Source of the DNA: Achromobacter deleyi
Lineage (GTDB): Bacteria; Pseudomonadota; Gammaproteobacteria; Burkholderiales; Burkholderiaceae_B
Length of the DNA stretch: 64,000 bases
Reading direction: 5' to 3'
NCBI RefSeq assembly: GCF_016127315.1
Contig: NZ_CP065997.1
Coordinates: 3,286,001 to 3,350,000 of the forward strand
In this document: positions 8,345-18,406 of the stretch, one piece after another
Layout: each line of letters starts with the position of its first letter
Position numbering within the stretch: the stretch's first letter is position 1
Made by a program: the position numbers and the translations under genes
The notes under the pieces: model-generated
What the model was told of the DNA's origin: nothing
Databases searched by the model: none
What the model saw: only the letters and a program-made list of their open reading frames with translations

Positions 8345-10771
8345 TCAGGGCGTGGCGGCGGGCGTGGCCGCGACGCCCGGCCCCTCGGCCGCGCCCGGCT
8401 GCTGCAAGGCCGCGGCCTGAGGCGCGGATGCCAGCAGCATCGTGGGCGGCGACGACACCTCCAGCCCGGCGTCGTGCAGCCGCTGCAGCAGCGTGAACAA
8501 CAACGCGCTGCGCACGCCGTAGGCCGAGCGCGGCGACGAGACATAGCCCTTGGCGTTGAACACCAGGTTGCCGCCTTCGATGCCGTCCAGGAACACATTC
8601 GGCGCTGGCGTATCCAGCACGTCCTCATGGTCGGCGAAGGCCTGCAGGATCAGCTCGCGCACCCGTTGCGCATCGGTTGACAGCGGCAGCGGCAACTTGA
8701 TCTGCACCAGCCCCAGCGGGTTGGACCGCGTGACGTTGCGCACCGTCTTGGTCACGAATTCCGAATTCGGCACGATCACGGTGGAGCGATCGCCCATCTG
8801 GATTTCCGTGGCGCGCACGTTGATGCGCAGAATGTCCCCTTCGACGCCGCCCAGCGACACCCAGTCGCCCACCTTGACCGGCCGCTCGGCCAGCAGGATC
8901 AGGCCCGAGACGAAGTTCTGCACCACCGCCTGCAGGCCGAAACCGATACCCACGGACAGCGCGCTGGCGATCCACGCCACCCGTTCCAGCCCGATGCCGG
9001 CGGCCGACAGCGACAGCGCCACCGCCAGCACGAAACCGGCATAGCCGAACAGCGTCGCGGCCGACAGCTGCATGCCCGGATCCAGTTCCGTCGTCGGCAG
9101 ATAACGGTTCGACAGCCAGCGCTTGAGCATCTTCACGCCCAGCAGCGACAGGCCCAGCACCAGCAACGCCTGCAGTACCGCGCCCGGGCGGATCTGCGCC
9201 TCGCCGATGGCCAGGCCCTTGCGCAACTGGTCGAAGCGCTGCACCAGATCCATCGGCCCTTCGCCGAACGGCGCCAGCAGCAGGATCACGGCCAGCAGGC
9301 CCACCGCCACGCGGCCCACGCCGGACAGCAGCACGGCGGCCTGGTCGCGCAGGCTGGGTCCTTCGCTGTCTTCGCGGTGCGACGTGCCCAGCAAGGTGCT
9401 GAAGCCATCCTCGATCAGCACGGCCAGCAGATAGGCCGATGCCAGGATGATGACGACCCACAGCACCTGCTTGGTCAGGAAGCTGCCGAAGGCGACATAG
9501 CCCGCCAGCAGGCTGGCCAGGCTGATCACCAGCACCGTGCCGGTCGCGGTCAGCAGCAGCGAGGTCCAGAAGGGCGGGGGCGGGCCGTCTTCCCGCAGCG
9601 CCTTGCGCCGCAGCCGGCGGCCGATCGACAGCGCCACCGCCATCGTCACCATCACGAACACGGCCACGATGCCGGTCAGGGTGATGGTGGTGGTTAGGCT
9701 GGCGTTCAGCAGCACCGGCAGACGTTCGGCCAGCCAGATCATCACGACGATCACGCCCAGCACGCCGGGCAGCCAGCGCAGGCGGTGCGCGACCTTGTCG
9801 GAGATCGGCGGCAGACGCCATGACGGCCGGTTGGCCGACAGCAGCGCGTAGCCCAGGCCCGACACGTAGCCGCCGAAACAGACCGTGGCGACCAGATTGG
9901 CCAGCAGGGCGCTGGTGTTTTCCGACAGCTGGGAATTCCAGTCCAGGCCGATGTGGATCAGCAGGGCGATGACCCCGGGCGTGGCGACGGCCAGCGTCAA
10001 CAGCGCCACCGCCAGGAACGAGCGGCGCAGGCGTCCGGGCGGCACGCGCGTGGCTGTGAGCCGCAGCAGCACCCGGCCGATCCAGACGCGCAGCGCGATC
10101 ACCAGCGCCGCCGCCGCGGCCAGCAGCAGCCAGCCCCATTTCGGCGTCTGGCCGACCGCGGTGGCCAGATCGTCGCGCAGCGCCACCAGGCGTTCCAGGT
10201 CGCGGGGGAATTCCTCGCGGAACTCGGCCCAGAATTGGCTGGACAGGAACGAGTCGCGTCGTTCGCCCAGGCGCGCCTGGAATTGCGTGCGGCGCAGGCC
10301 CGAGATCTGTTCCGCCGTCTGCGCGGCATCGACCGACAGCAGCCGCGCCAGCTTGATCTGCGCGTCCAGCGCGCGGCTGTTCTTCTCCAGCTGCATGCGC
10401 TGTGCCGCCACGTCGGGCGCTTCCTTGACGCCCTCGGGCGGGGCGCCCAGCTCGCTCAGGCGCGCGGTCACGCTGGTCAGCTGCGGCGTGAGCGCATCGG
10501 CGGTGGCATCCGCCTTGGATTGGATGTCCAGGGCAATGCCGCGCTGCTTGAGCAGGTTGGCGTCGTCGGTCTCGTCCGGAACGCGCTTGCGGATGTCGTC
10601 GAGCTGCTTGCGGGCGCCGGCCAGCATGGCGTCGGTTTCGGCGGGCGAAGAGGGCGGGGCGGCGAAGGCCGGCGCCAGGCACAGCGCCAGCAGCAGGCCG
10701 GCCATCAGTGCGGCAAAAGAACGGCGGCGCGGCAGGGCGCGCAAGAGCGGGTGTTGGGGGTTCGGGATCAT
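8345..10771 (-). CDS. Mechanosensitive ion channel, MscS family, with DUF3772 N-terminal region
   Basis: 808 residues. A signal peptide (ending APAFA, about residue 40) precedes a periplasmic helical region of about 150 residues resembling DUF3772, as in large MscS/MscK relatives. Multiple transmembrane helices follow from about residue 200 to 600. The MscS core lies near 600-780: the pore-lining Gly/Ala-rich helix SVGIGFGLQAVVQNFVSGLI, then the beta-domain (ERPVKVGDWVSLGGVEGDI, STVIVPNSEFVTKTV). Such channels open under membrane tension to release solutes on hypo-osmotic shock. The ATG at 10771 was chosen because it places the signal peptide at the N-terminus; no strong ribosome-binding site is seen. 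The C-terminus ends in an Ala/Pro-rich tail. Confidence 0.9.
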   Translation of the reverse strand: MIPNPQHPLLRALPRRRSFAALMAGLLLALCLAPAFAAPPSSPAETDAMLAGARKQLDDIRKRVPDETDDANLLKQRGIALDIQSKADATADALTPQLTSVTARLSELGAPPEGVKEAPDVAAQRMQLEKNSRALDAQIKLARLLSVDAAQTAEQISGLRRTQFQARLGERRDSFLSSQFWAEFREEFPRDLERLVALRDDLATAVGQTPKWGWLLLAAAAALVIALRVWIGRVLLRLTATRVPPGRLRRSFLAVALLTLAVATPGVIALLIHIGLDWNSQLSENTSALLANLVATVCFGGYVSGLGYALLSANRPSWRLPPISDKVAHRLRWLPGVLGVIVVMIWLAERLPVLLNASLTTTITLTGIVAVFVMVTMAVALSIGRRLRRKALREDGPPPPFWTSLLLTATGTVLVISLASLLAGYVAFGSFLTKQVLWVVIILASAYLLAVLIEDGFSTLLGTSHREDSEGPSLRDQAAVLLSGVGRVAVGLLAVILLLAPFGEGPMDLVQRFDQLRKGLAIGEAQIRPGAVLQALLVLGLSLLGVKMLKRWLSNRYLPTTELDPGMQLSAATLFGYAGFVLAVALSLSAAGIGLERVAWIASALSVGIGFGLQAVVQNFVSGLILLAERPVKVGDWVSLGGVEGDILRINVRATEIQMGDRSTVIVPNSEFVTKTVRNVTRSNPLGLVQIKLPLPLSTDAQRVRELILQAFADHEDVLDTPAPNVFLDGIEGGNLVFNAKGYVSSPRSAYGVRSALLFTLLQRLHDAGLEVSSPPTMLLASAPQAAALQQPGAAEGPGVAATPAATP

Positions 10772-10979
10772 GAGTCTTGGGGCGATGGGATCGCGTCGAG
10801 GCGGCAGCATAACAAGCCGCGGCCCGGTCCGTTGCAACAAAAACTCAGCTATGTCCCCCGTTAGATTCCGGCCGTTGCCTGCCCCGATCCGCGGGCCTGC
10901 GAAACCAGAAAATGGGGGCGGATTTGAACCGGAATGCCGGTGGCGGTCGGCAGGCCGGCGGAGGCCTGCGGCGGCCGCT

Positions 10980-11903
10980 TCAGGACTGCGCCGCGCGCTT
11001 CTCGGCCCGGGCTCGCCGGGGTCCGCCCAGCACCGCGTCGCAGACCTCCAGCCAGGCGCGGGCGGCGTACGACAGGTAACCCGATTGCTGCCAGATGTGG
11101 CCGACCTCCCATTGCAGGCCGGACTTGGCCAGCTTGGCGGTGCTGAGTCCGCGCGTCTTCATCCGCTGCATCAGCGGTTCGGGCAGCAGCGCCACGCCCA
11201 GTCCGGCCGACGCCATCGCCACCAGGAAATCCCAGTGCGCGCTCTGCGCCGCGATGCCGGGTTGCAGCCCGGCATCGGCGAACGCCTGGCGCAGCCGCCG
11301 CGTCATGGCGAAGTCGTCCGTGGGAATCAGCAGGCGGGTGTCGCGCAGCGCGCTCAAGGGCAACGAGGTCTTGCCCGCCCAGGGCGCATCCGGCGGCCCG
11401 ATCACCCAGATGGGATAGCTGCCGAAGGCCTGCGCCGCCAGGCTGCTGTCGGGCGCGATCGGCAGGATGGTGGCGCCGACCTCCAGTTCGCCGCCCGCCA
11501 CCAGGTCCTCGACCGCGCGGCCGGTGCCCTCCCGCAGGGTCAGGTGGATGCCGGGGTGCAGTTCGCGAAAGCGCTTGACCACCGGCGTGAACAGCAGGTT
11601 GATCATGGGCGGGATGCCGACCTCCAGCGAACCGCGCTGCAGTTCCGCCGTCTGGCGCATTTCCTCGCCCAGCTGGCGCATGGTCTCCAGCACCTGCAGG
11701 CCGCGCTGGTACATCACGCGGCCGGTGTCGGTGGGGCGCGCCGTGTGGCCGTCGCGCACCAGCAGCGGCGTGCCGGCTTCCTCTTCCAGCTGGCGGATCA
11801 TCTTGCTGACCGTGGACTGCGTCACGAACAGCGCCTTGGCCGCCTGCGTGAAGCTGGCATGCCGGACCGTCTCGACGAAATACCGCAGGGCGCGCACGTC
11901 CAA
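10980..11903 (-). CDS. LysR family transcriptional regulator (TTG start)
   Basis: 307 residues. The N-terminal winged HTH (about 1-60) has FTQAAKALFVTQSTVSKMIR. The C-terminal effector-binding domain (about 90-295) has the periplasmic-binding-protein fold, with LEVGIPPMINLLFTPVV and ASAGLGVALLPEPL. The reading frame is closed by a TGA two codons before the TTG at 11903. An AGGAG lies 7 nt upstream, so TTG is very probably the true start, which suggests low translation. It is divergent from the CoA-transferase gene at 12146 across 242 nt and is the natural candidate for its regulator. The effector is unknown, perhaps an organic acid. Confidence 0.9.
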   Translation of the reverse strand: MDVRALRYFVETVRHASFTQAAKALFVTQSTVSKMIRQLEEEAGTPLLVRDGHTARPTDTGRVMYQRGLQVLETMRQLGEEMRQTAELQRGSLEVGIPPMINLLFTPVVKRFRELHPGIHLTLREGTGRAVEDLVAGGELEVGATILPIAPDSSLAAQAFGSYPIWVIGPPDAPWAGKTSLPLSALRDTRLLIPTDDFAMTRRLRQAFADAGLQPGIAAQSAHWDFLVAMASAGLGVALLPEPLMQRMKTRGLSTAKLAKSGLQWEVGHIWQQSGYLSYAARAWLEVCDAVLGGPRRARAEKRAAQS

Positions 11904-11932
11904 GGCTCATCTCCTGCGCAAGGCGCGGAACA

Positions 11933-11945
11933 TTCAAATAATGAA
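11933..11945. promoter_or_regulatory. Candidate LysR operator (TTCA-N5-TGAA)
   Basis: A small dyad, TTCA AATAA TGAA, lies 30 nt from the LysR start codon and about 200 nt from the CoA-transferase start. The spacing and partial symmetry fit the T-N11-A class of LysR boxes. Based on pattern only. Confidence 0.4.
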
Positions 11946-11976
11946 AAAAACGACTGGATAGGATGATTTTAAGTCA

Positions 11977-12006
11977 TTACGAGATTTGGCTGGTGCTTCC
12001 TATACT
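11977..12006 (+). promoter_or_regulatory. Candidate promoter for the CoA-transferase gene
   Basis: A -10-like TATACT (12001-12006) and a weak -35-like TTACGA (11977-11982) are separated by 18 nt. A poor -35 would be consistent with activator dependence on the divergent LysR protein. The leader would be about 130 nt. Confidence 0.3.
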
Positions 12007-12145
12007 GCGAAAAATTCGTCCCGAAGCCGGCCTGCCAGGCCCTTCGGGCATCAGGAAACGCCGCGCTAGACGGCGCCTGGATGCGACGAGCGGCCGAACC
12101 GCCGCGTCCGGCCGCGAGCCGCCGGCTTTTGAATCTGGAGACACC

Positions 12146-13663
12146 ATGCATACCGACCGTATCCGCCATCCCGGGCTACGCGCCAAGATCACGTCCGCTG
12201 AACAGGCGGCCCTGCTGGTGCAGGACGGCATGACCGTCGGCATGAGCGGCTTCACCCGCGCCGGCGACTGTAAGTCGGTGCCGGCCGCGCTGGCCGAACG
12301 GGCCGGGCGCGAACCGCTCGCCATCACCCTCATCACGGGCGCCTCGCTGGGCCACGACACCGACAAGATGCTGGCGCAGGCCAACGCGCTGGCGCGCCGC
12401 ATGCCGTTCCAGGTCGACACCACCCTGCGTCGCAAGATCAACCAGGGCGAGATCGCCTTCATCGACCAGCACCTGTCCGAGACGGCCGAGCAACTGCGCG
12501 CCGGCCACATCGGCCCGGTCGACGTGGCCATCATCGAGGCCGCCGCCATCACCGAGAGCGGCGCCATCGTGCCGACCATGTCGGTGGGCAATTCGGCCTC
12601 GTTCGCGCAGCAGGCGCGCTGCGTCATCATCGAGCTGAACCTCGGCGTGCCGGCCGCGATCGAAGGCCTGCACGACATCTATGTGCCGGCCGGGCGCCCG
12701 AACCGCGAGCCCATGGGCCTGGTGTCGGCCGACCAGCGCATCGGCCAGCCGTTCATCGAGGTGGACCCCGACAAGATCGCCGCCATCGTCATCACGCACG
12801 AGCCGGACAGCCCCTCCAATGCCTTGCCGCCGGACGCCGAGACCAACGCCATCGCCGCGCACATCAACGCGTTCCTGCGCCGCGAAGTGGACGCCGGCCG
12901 CCTGACCAATTCGCTGCTGCCGCTGCAGGCCGGCATCGGCACCATCGCCAATGCCGTGCTGCACGGATTTGAATCGTCGGATTTCGACGGGCTGACGATG
13001 TATTCGGAAGTGCTGCAGGACAGCGCCATCGAGCTGCTCGACCAGGGCAAGCTGGCTTTCGCCTCGGCCTCCTCCATCACGGTATCCAAGCCGGTGTATG
13101 AGAAGATCCTCGCCAACATCGATCATTACCGCGAGCGCATCGTGCTGCGCCCGCAGGAAATCAGCAACGCGCCGGAGATCGTGCGCCGCCTGGGCATCAT
13201 CGCCATCAATACCGCGCTGGAGTTCGACATCTACGGCAACGTCAACTCGACCCACGTCGGCGGCACGCATATGATGAACGGCATCGGCGGTTCCGGCGAC
13301 TTCGCCCGTAATGCGCACCTGGCGATCTTCGTGTCGAAATCCATGGCCAAGAACGGCGACATCTCCAGCGTCGTGCCGATGGTGTCCCACGTGGATCACA
13401 CCGAGCATGACGTCGACGTCCTCGTCACCGAATGCGGCCTGGCCGACCTGCGCGGCCTGGCGCCGCGCGAACGCGCCCGCGCCATCATCCAGCATTGTGT
13501 GCACCCGTCCTATCGCGAGGCCTTGCAGGACTATTTCGACCGGGCCTGCGAGCGCGGCGGCCAGACGCCCCATCTGCTGGAAGAGGCGTTCGCGTGGCAC
13601 CAGCGCTTCAACGAGACCGACAGCATGCGGGCGGTGCCGCCCGCGACCCGCAAGGTCGCCTGA
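12146..13663 (+). CDS. Acetyl-CoA hydrolase/transferase family protein, succinyl-CoA:acetate (propionate) CoA-transferase type
   Basis: 505 residues, the usual length for succinate/propionate/acetate CoA-transferases (ScpC, AarC, Cat1). The catalytic glutamate is E288 in TMYSEVLQDS. The Gly-rich oxyanion/CoA loop is HMMNGIGGSGDFARN near residue 380, and an N-terminal GMSGFTRAGDCKSVP stretch matches the family. It would move CoA between acyl-CoA and a free acid such as acetate, propionate or succinate, in the cytosol, linking short-chain acids to the TCA cycle. GGAG lies upstream of the ATG at 12146. It is alone on the + strand, divergent from a LysR gene and convergent with another. Substrate preference cannot be settled by reading. 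Confidence 0.9.
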   Translation: MHTDRIRHPGLRAKITSAEQAALLVQDGMTVGMSGFTRAGDCKSVPAALAERAGREPLAITLITGASLGHDTDKMLAQANALARRMPFQVDTTLRRKINQGEIAFIDQHLSETAEQLRAGHIGPVDVAIIEAAAITESGAIVPTMSVGNSASFAQQARCVIIELNLGVPAAIEGLHDIYVPAGRPNREPMGLVSADQRIGQPFIEVDPDKIAAIVITHEPDSPSNALPPDAETNAIAAHINAFLRREVDAGRLTNSLLPLQAGIGTIANAVLHGFESSDFDGLTMYSEVLQDSAIELLDQGKLAFASASSITVSKPVYEKILANIDHYRERIVLRPQEISNAPEIVRRLGIIAINTALEFDIYGNVNSTHVGGTHMMNGIGGSGDFARNAHLAIFVSKSMAKNGDISSVVPMVSHVDHTEHDVDVLVTECGLADLRGLAPRERARAIIQHCVHPSYREALQDYFDRACERGGQTPHLLEEAFAWHQRFNETDSMRAVPPATRKVA

Positions 13664-13751
13664 TTGCGCCCTGGTTTGCGGCGCGCCGTATAAGGCCCGG
13701 GGCGACCCGGGACCGACGGCGGGGCACTCCTTCCGAGCCGTTCCCTTCGAG

Positions 13752-14699
13752 CTATTCCTTCCTGTCCCGTGCCGTTTTGGCCGCATCATGGCCAGCGGCG
13801 GTCACCAGGCTCTTGCTGGAGCGTTCCAGCTCGTCGCGCAGCCATTGCTTGAGCGCCACCAGCGGCTCCCAATCGCGCAGGCTGGGCCGGTAGACCAGGT
13901 GATAGGTCTGGGCCTGCTCATAGTGCACGGTCACCGGTGACACCTGCACCAGCCGCCCGGCACAGATCGCGTCCGCCGCCAGCAACTCGCGTCCCAGCGT
14001 GATGCCCAGGCCCTGCTCGGTGGCCTGCAGCATCATGCCGGCATCGTTGAAGGTGGCGACCGGCGTCACCGGCACGCTCAGCCCCGCCGCATTGAACCAG
14101 TGCTGCCACATGTCGCGGTCGCCCAGCAGGGGTTGGCGCGCGAGCGTCTCGGGCGTGTTGTCAGGCAAGGCCGCCGCCGTTTCCGGCGAGGCCAGCGCGA
14201 TCAGGGGCAACGGCATGTCGAACAGCGGCTCGGACTCGACGCCCGGCCACGGACCGCGGCCGAATCGCAGCGCGGCGTGAAAGCCGTCGCGCAGCAGATC
14301 CACGACCTGCTGCGACGTCTCGATCTGCAGCGACAGGTCCGGGTGGCGCTTGTGCCAGCGCGTCATGCGCGGCAGCAGCCAGCGCTGCGCGAACGAGGGC
14401 AGCACCGACACGCGCAACTGCTGCGCGCTGCCGGTCGCGGCGGCCGAAGCCGCCATCAGGCCCTCGTCCAGCAACACCATTGCGCTCTGCACGCGGCACA
14501 ACAGCGCCGCGCCGGCCGGGTTCAGCACGATGCCTCGCCCGCTGCGCTCGAACAAGGGAAAGCCCAACTGTTCTTCCAATCCCTTGATCTGCTGGCTGAC
14601 CGCGCTGTGGGTCAGATGCAGGCGTTCGGCCGCGGCCCGCAGGTTCTGCAGTTCAGCGACGGCGCGGAAGGCGGGCAGGGTATTCAGGGGCAGGCGCAT
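13752..14699 (-). CDS. LysR family transcriptional regulator, GcvA-like
   Basis: 315 residues from the ATG at 14699, placed where the family usually begins (MRLPLNTLPAFRAVAE); an ATG 39 nt upstream is also possible. The HTH is LRAAAERLHLTHSAVSQQIK. The effector domain has VSVLPSFAQRWLLPRM and FHAALRFGRGPWPGV, typical of GcvA-type regulators. It is divergent from a DUF1127 gene at 14884. A small dyad (GTTA-GCT-TAAC, 14786-14796) between them could be its binding site. The stop is 88 nt from the convergent CoA-transferase stop. The C-terminal residues after about 290 are a charged extension (DAAKTARDRKE). Confidence 0.88.
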   Translation of the reverse strand: MRLPLNTLPAFRAVAELQNLRAAAERLHLTHSAVSQQIKGLEEQLGFPLFERSGRGIVLNPAGAALLCRVQSAMVLLDEGLMAASAAATGSAQQLRVSVLPSFAQRWLLPRMTRWHKRHPDLSLQIETSQQVVDLLRDGFHAALRFGRGPWPGVESEPLFDMPLPLIALASPETAAALPDNTPETLARQPLLGDRDMWQHWFNAAGLSVPVTPVATFNDAGMMLQATEQGLGITLGRELLAADAICAGRLVQVSPVTVHYEQAQTYHLVYRPSLRDWEPLVALKQWLRDELERSSKSLVTAAGHDAAKTARDRKE

Positions 14700-14883
14700 G
14701 GGAAAGGGGGGCGGGACGCCAGGCAGTTTCACGGGCACTCCGTAGGGGAGAGGCAGGCCGGCCCACGGAGGGAATGGTTCGATTGGTTAGCTTAACTGAC
14801 CGTCCTGGGTAAAACAATTCGATTTTCAGCGGCAGTTTGGGCGGATACGCTTACCAAAACGGACTAAATCGAGGAGCCAAGCC

Positions 14884-15252
14884 ATGTCCGCCCAAACCTG
14901 CATCCAGACCTCTCCCGCTTTCGGCGCCGCTTGCCCGTCGCCCACGCGGACTCACGCGCCCGAGATGACGCCGTCCGTGGCGCCGGCCATCTTGGCTTCC
15001 CAACCGATGACGCGCGACCCGGCAACCGCGGCATCCGGCGCCAACCGCGCGGCCCTGCCGTCGGGCGGTTTCATCGTTCGTCTCTGGCGCGCCTATCGCC
15101 AACGGCGTGCCGACAGGGTCCTGCGCAACCTGGCGGACGAGATGGATGTCCACATGCTGAAGGACGTGGGTGCGCCGGAATGGCTGGTGAACCAGGCCAC
15201 GGTCGAGCAATCGCTCAAGCGGGTCACTCGCATCGACACCTTGCGCTGGTGA
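14884..15252 (+). CDS. DUF1127 domain protein with long N-terminal extension
   Basis: 122 residues. The DUF1127 (YjiS-like) segment is at about 63-103, a basic amphipathic helix pair beginning FIVRLWRAYRQRRADRVL and ending LKDVGAPEWLV. Typical members are 45-75 residues; here about 60 Pro/Ala/Thr-rich residues precede it. Internal ATGs at codons 28 and 42 could give shorter forms. Small DUF1127 proteins affect phosphate, carbon and RNA metabolism in alphaproteobacteria, and no role is fixed for this one. It is divergent from a GcvA-like LysR gene, a frequent pairing, and its expression may be controlled by that protein. Confidence 0.75.
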   Translation: MSAQTCIQTSPAFGAACPSPTRTHAPEMTPSVAPAILASQPMTRDPATAASGANRAALPSGGFIVRLWRAYRQRRADRVLRNLADEMDVHMLKDVGAPEWLVNQATVEQSLKRVTRIDTLRW

Positions 15253-15341
15253 CCGGGGCAGGATGGCCGGGGTGGCAGGTCGCGTGCCTTTCCACTCCTG
15301 CCGTGGCCGGCTGTCTTTCCAGATATCCCATTCCACCGCGT

Positions 15342-15533
15342 CTCTATATATAGGCAGTTAGCTGCTGGGTAGCTGCCGCGCTGACTGACCGTTGACGGGC
15401 ACGCTGACAGGAAGGATGCCCCCGGGATGGGGGCACTGGAGGAGTAGCGCACAGCCTGGGAGTGGCACACAGCTGGGGGAGGGGCTCGCCATCGGGGGAG
15501 CGAGCTTCGCTCTCCCCCCCCCTATATATAGAG
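15342..15533. repeat. 192-bp element bounded by 13-bp inverted repeats
   Basis: CTCTATATATAGG (15342-15354) is the exact reverse complement of CCTATATATAGAG (15521-15533). Just inside the right end is a GC-rich hairpin (GGGGGAGCG ... CGCTCTCCCCC, about 15495-15519). A further near-perfect palindrome of the same motif lies at about 15583-15611 (CTCTATATGGAGAG with TCTCTATATAGAG). It resembles a small miniature-transposon-like or palindromic repeat, but no target-site duplication is clear. Confidence 0.5.
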
Positions 15534-15834
15534 TCTGCTTCCGATGCTGGTATGGCAGCTCGATACACTCCCGCTATAAGCCTCTATATGGAGAGACTCT
15601 CTATATAGAGATCATCTACAGGGGAATGCATCGGGAGACGCCTGATCGGTGGCTCGCTGTCAGCGACTGACGTGACGTCTGATAGACGCAGCACGCAATG
15701 GGGGCTACAGATGGTGTTCGCCAACCTTGCAGAGGATGGCCCCAATGGGGCCGCTATCCAGCCGCCACCCGGGATCCCCGAGCCGCTGCGCAGGGGAAAA
15801 CATCATCTTTCTGCAAAACGAGTGTCATCCTGGC

Positions 15835-15862
15835 GTGACAAGCCAAAATTCTGTGCTATAGT
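15835..15862 (+). promoter_or_regulatory. rrn promoter P1 (candidate)
   Basis: GTGACA (15835-15840), a 16-nt spacer and TATAGT (15857-15862), with TG one base before the -10 (an extended -10, TGC-TATAGT). It is the most upstream of four promoter-like sites before 16S, about 880 nt from the mature 5' end. Confidence 0.5.
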
Positions 15863-16021
15863 CTCGCTCCTTCGCAGTTCAAGCAGTTTTGTTGAGCAGC
15901 GAGGCTAGGCAAGTGCAACGGATTCGAACGCTACGGCGAACGGATCTGCCGCAGGGCAGCAAGGCGGTGGGTCAGCAATGATTCTCTCGAACCGGCAGTC
16001 AGCGAATTTTGCAAAAGGTGG

Positions 16022-16110
16022 TGCAAATCAGGCAGAAGCCAGTTGCATAACCTGCAAAAATTGTGCTATAGTCTTGGGCTTGGCTGGTGACGGCAAATCA
16101 GGGTTTACCC
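16022..16110 (+). repeat. Direct repeat copy 1 carrying rrn promoter P2
   Basis: Copy 1 of a direct repeat whose second copy begins exactly 206 nt downstream, at 16228. By my count the first 63 nt match at 54 positions; similarity falls to roughly 60% over the next 26 nt. Each copy carries one TTGCAT-N18-TATAGT promoter. Confidence 0.75.
16043..16072 (+). promoter_or_regulatory. rrn promoter P2 (candidate)
   Basis: TTGCAT (16043-16048), an 18-nt spacer and TATAGT (16067-16072) with an extended TGC before the -10. It is in repeat copy 1 and has the same -10 element as P1 and P3. Confidence 0.55.
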
Positions 16111-16227
16111 GGTAGGGTGGTCTGAAAGACGTTGCAAGCCGACTGGGCGGTAACCAACCTCTGGAGTGATCCGGAGCTGCTGTGAAAGTGAAGCGATTCA
16201 CCGGCGCGGCGGGGTTGCAAGATAGGA

Positions 16228-16316
16228 TGCAAATTAGGCAAAAGCCGGTTGCATAATCTGCAAAAGTTGTGTTATAGTTTCAGGCTTGGCAGTTACCGAA
16301 AACTTAGGGTTAACCC
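16228..16316 (+). repeat. Direct repeat copy 2 carrying rrn promoter P3
   Basis: Second copy of the promoter-bearing repeat, offset 206 nt from copy 1. Most differences from copy 1 are transitions. The -35 (TTGCAT) and -10 (TATAGT) hexamers are identical in the two copies, although the base before the -10 changes from C to T. Confidence 0.75.
16249..16278 (+). promoter_or_regulatory. rrn promoter P3 (candidate)
   Basis: TTGCAT (16249-16254), an 18-nt spacer and TATAGT (16273-16278), with TGT before the -10. The layout is identical to P2 in the other repeat copy. Confidence 0.55.
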
Positions 16317-16415
16317 TGATATTTCGATAGCTGCTAAAGAGAAAGCCGGGCGCGAGCCTGGTGAGACCTGAAGAGGTCGTAGGCAAGAAAGCGAAGTGAA
16401 TCAAACGACGCTGAC

Positions 16416-16444
16416 TTGACAAACGATAAAAACTTCTTCATAAT
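16416..16444 (+). promoter_or_regulatory. rrn promoter P4, nearest the 16S gene
   Basis: TTGACA (16416-16421), exactly 17 nt, then CATAAT (16439-16444), close to the sigma70 consensus. It lies about 300 nt before mature 16S and just upstream of the leader boxA, which makes it the best single candidate for the main rRNA promoter. Confidence 0.7.
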
Positions 16445-16538
16445 CTCGTTTCTCTGCTGCTGACACAGCGATCGACGCGAAAGCGAAATCGCCGAAGAAA
16501 GCAGAAGATGCAGTAAGTAGTACAGAATTTAGCAGTAC

Positions 16539-16550
16539 CGCTCTTTAACA
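16539..16550 (+). promoter_or_regulatory. boxA antitermination element in the 16S leader
   Basis: CGCTCTTTAACA matches the bacterial rrn boxA consensus (TGCTCTTTAACA) at all but the first base. In the RNA it recruits NusB-NusE and makes RNA polymerase resistant to Rho during rRNA synthesis. Confidence 0.8.
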
Positions 16551-16743
16551 ATTAAACAACCGATAAGTGTGGGCGCTTGATGCGAGTGCATAGTGACTTC
16601 GGTCACAAGCACAATGAAATCAAGTGCTCACTAGAAGTGAAGTACCTTAGACGTCAAGTTTAAGAACATACCTCACTTCCTTTGAGTAGCGACGTATGAC
16701 TCGGTTCTTCGGAACTAAGAAATACGAAACAAATACAGAGATT

Positions 16744-18274
<1,531 letters not shown>

Positions 18275-18406
18275 CAGAGCTTAGTGCTCGTGTTAAGCGT
18301 CCACTCTTATCGGTTGTTTGATATATAGCTGGGATCGGTTGTGGGCTTGGGTAGAGGGATTCCTCCCTGTGTCCATGACTCCTGACTACTGATCCGAGAA
18401 GGTTTT

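Larger units (their letters stand above)
15253..16743. other. Long non-coding region: repeat element and rrn promoter/leader region
   Basis: About 1.5 kb without a credible protein gene. The first part (to about 15.7 kb) holds CTCTATATA-type inverted repeats and GC-rich hairpins. From 15.8 kb come four candidate promoters, two of them in a direct repeat, then an rrn boxA and the 16S leader. Open frames in this stretch have poor codon usage and no homology I can see. Confidence 0.7.

Noticed and set aside
11977..12006. Considering 11977-12006 as a firm promoter
   Set aside because: The -35 is weak and no other evidence supports it, so it is listed only as a low-confidence candidate.
15672..15908. 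An open frame of 78 codons in the rrn upstream region
   Set aside because: It overlaps promoter P1, has unusual codon use and no recognisable domain.
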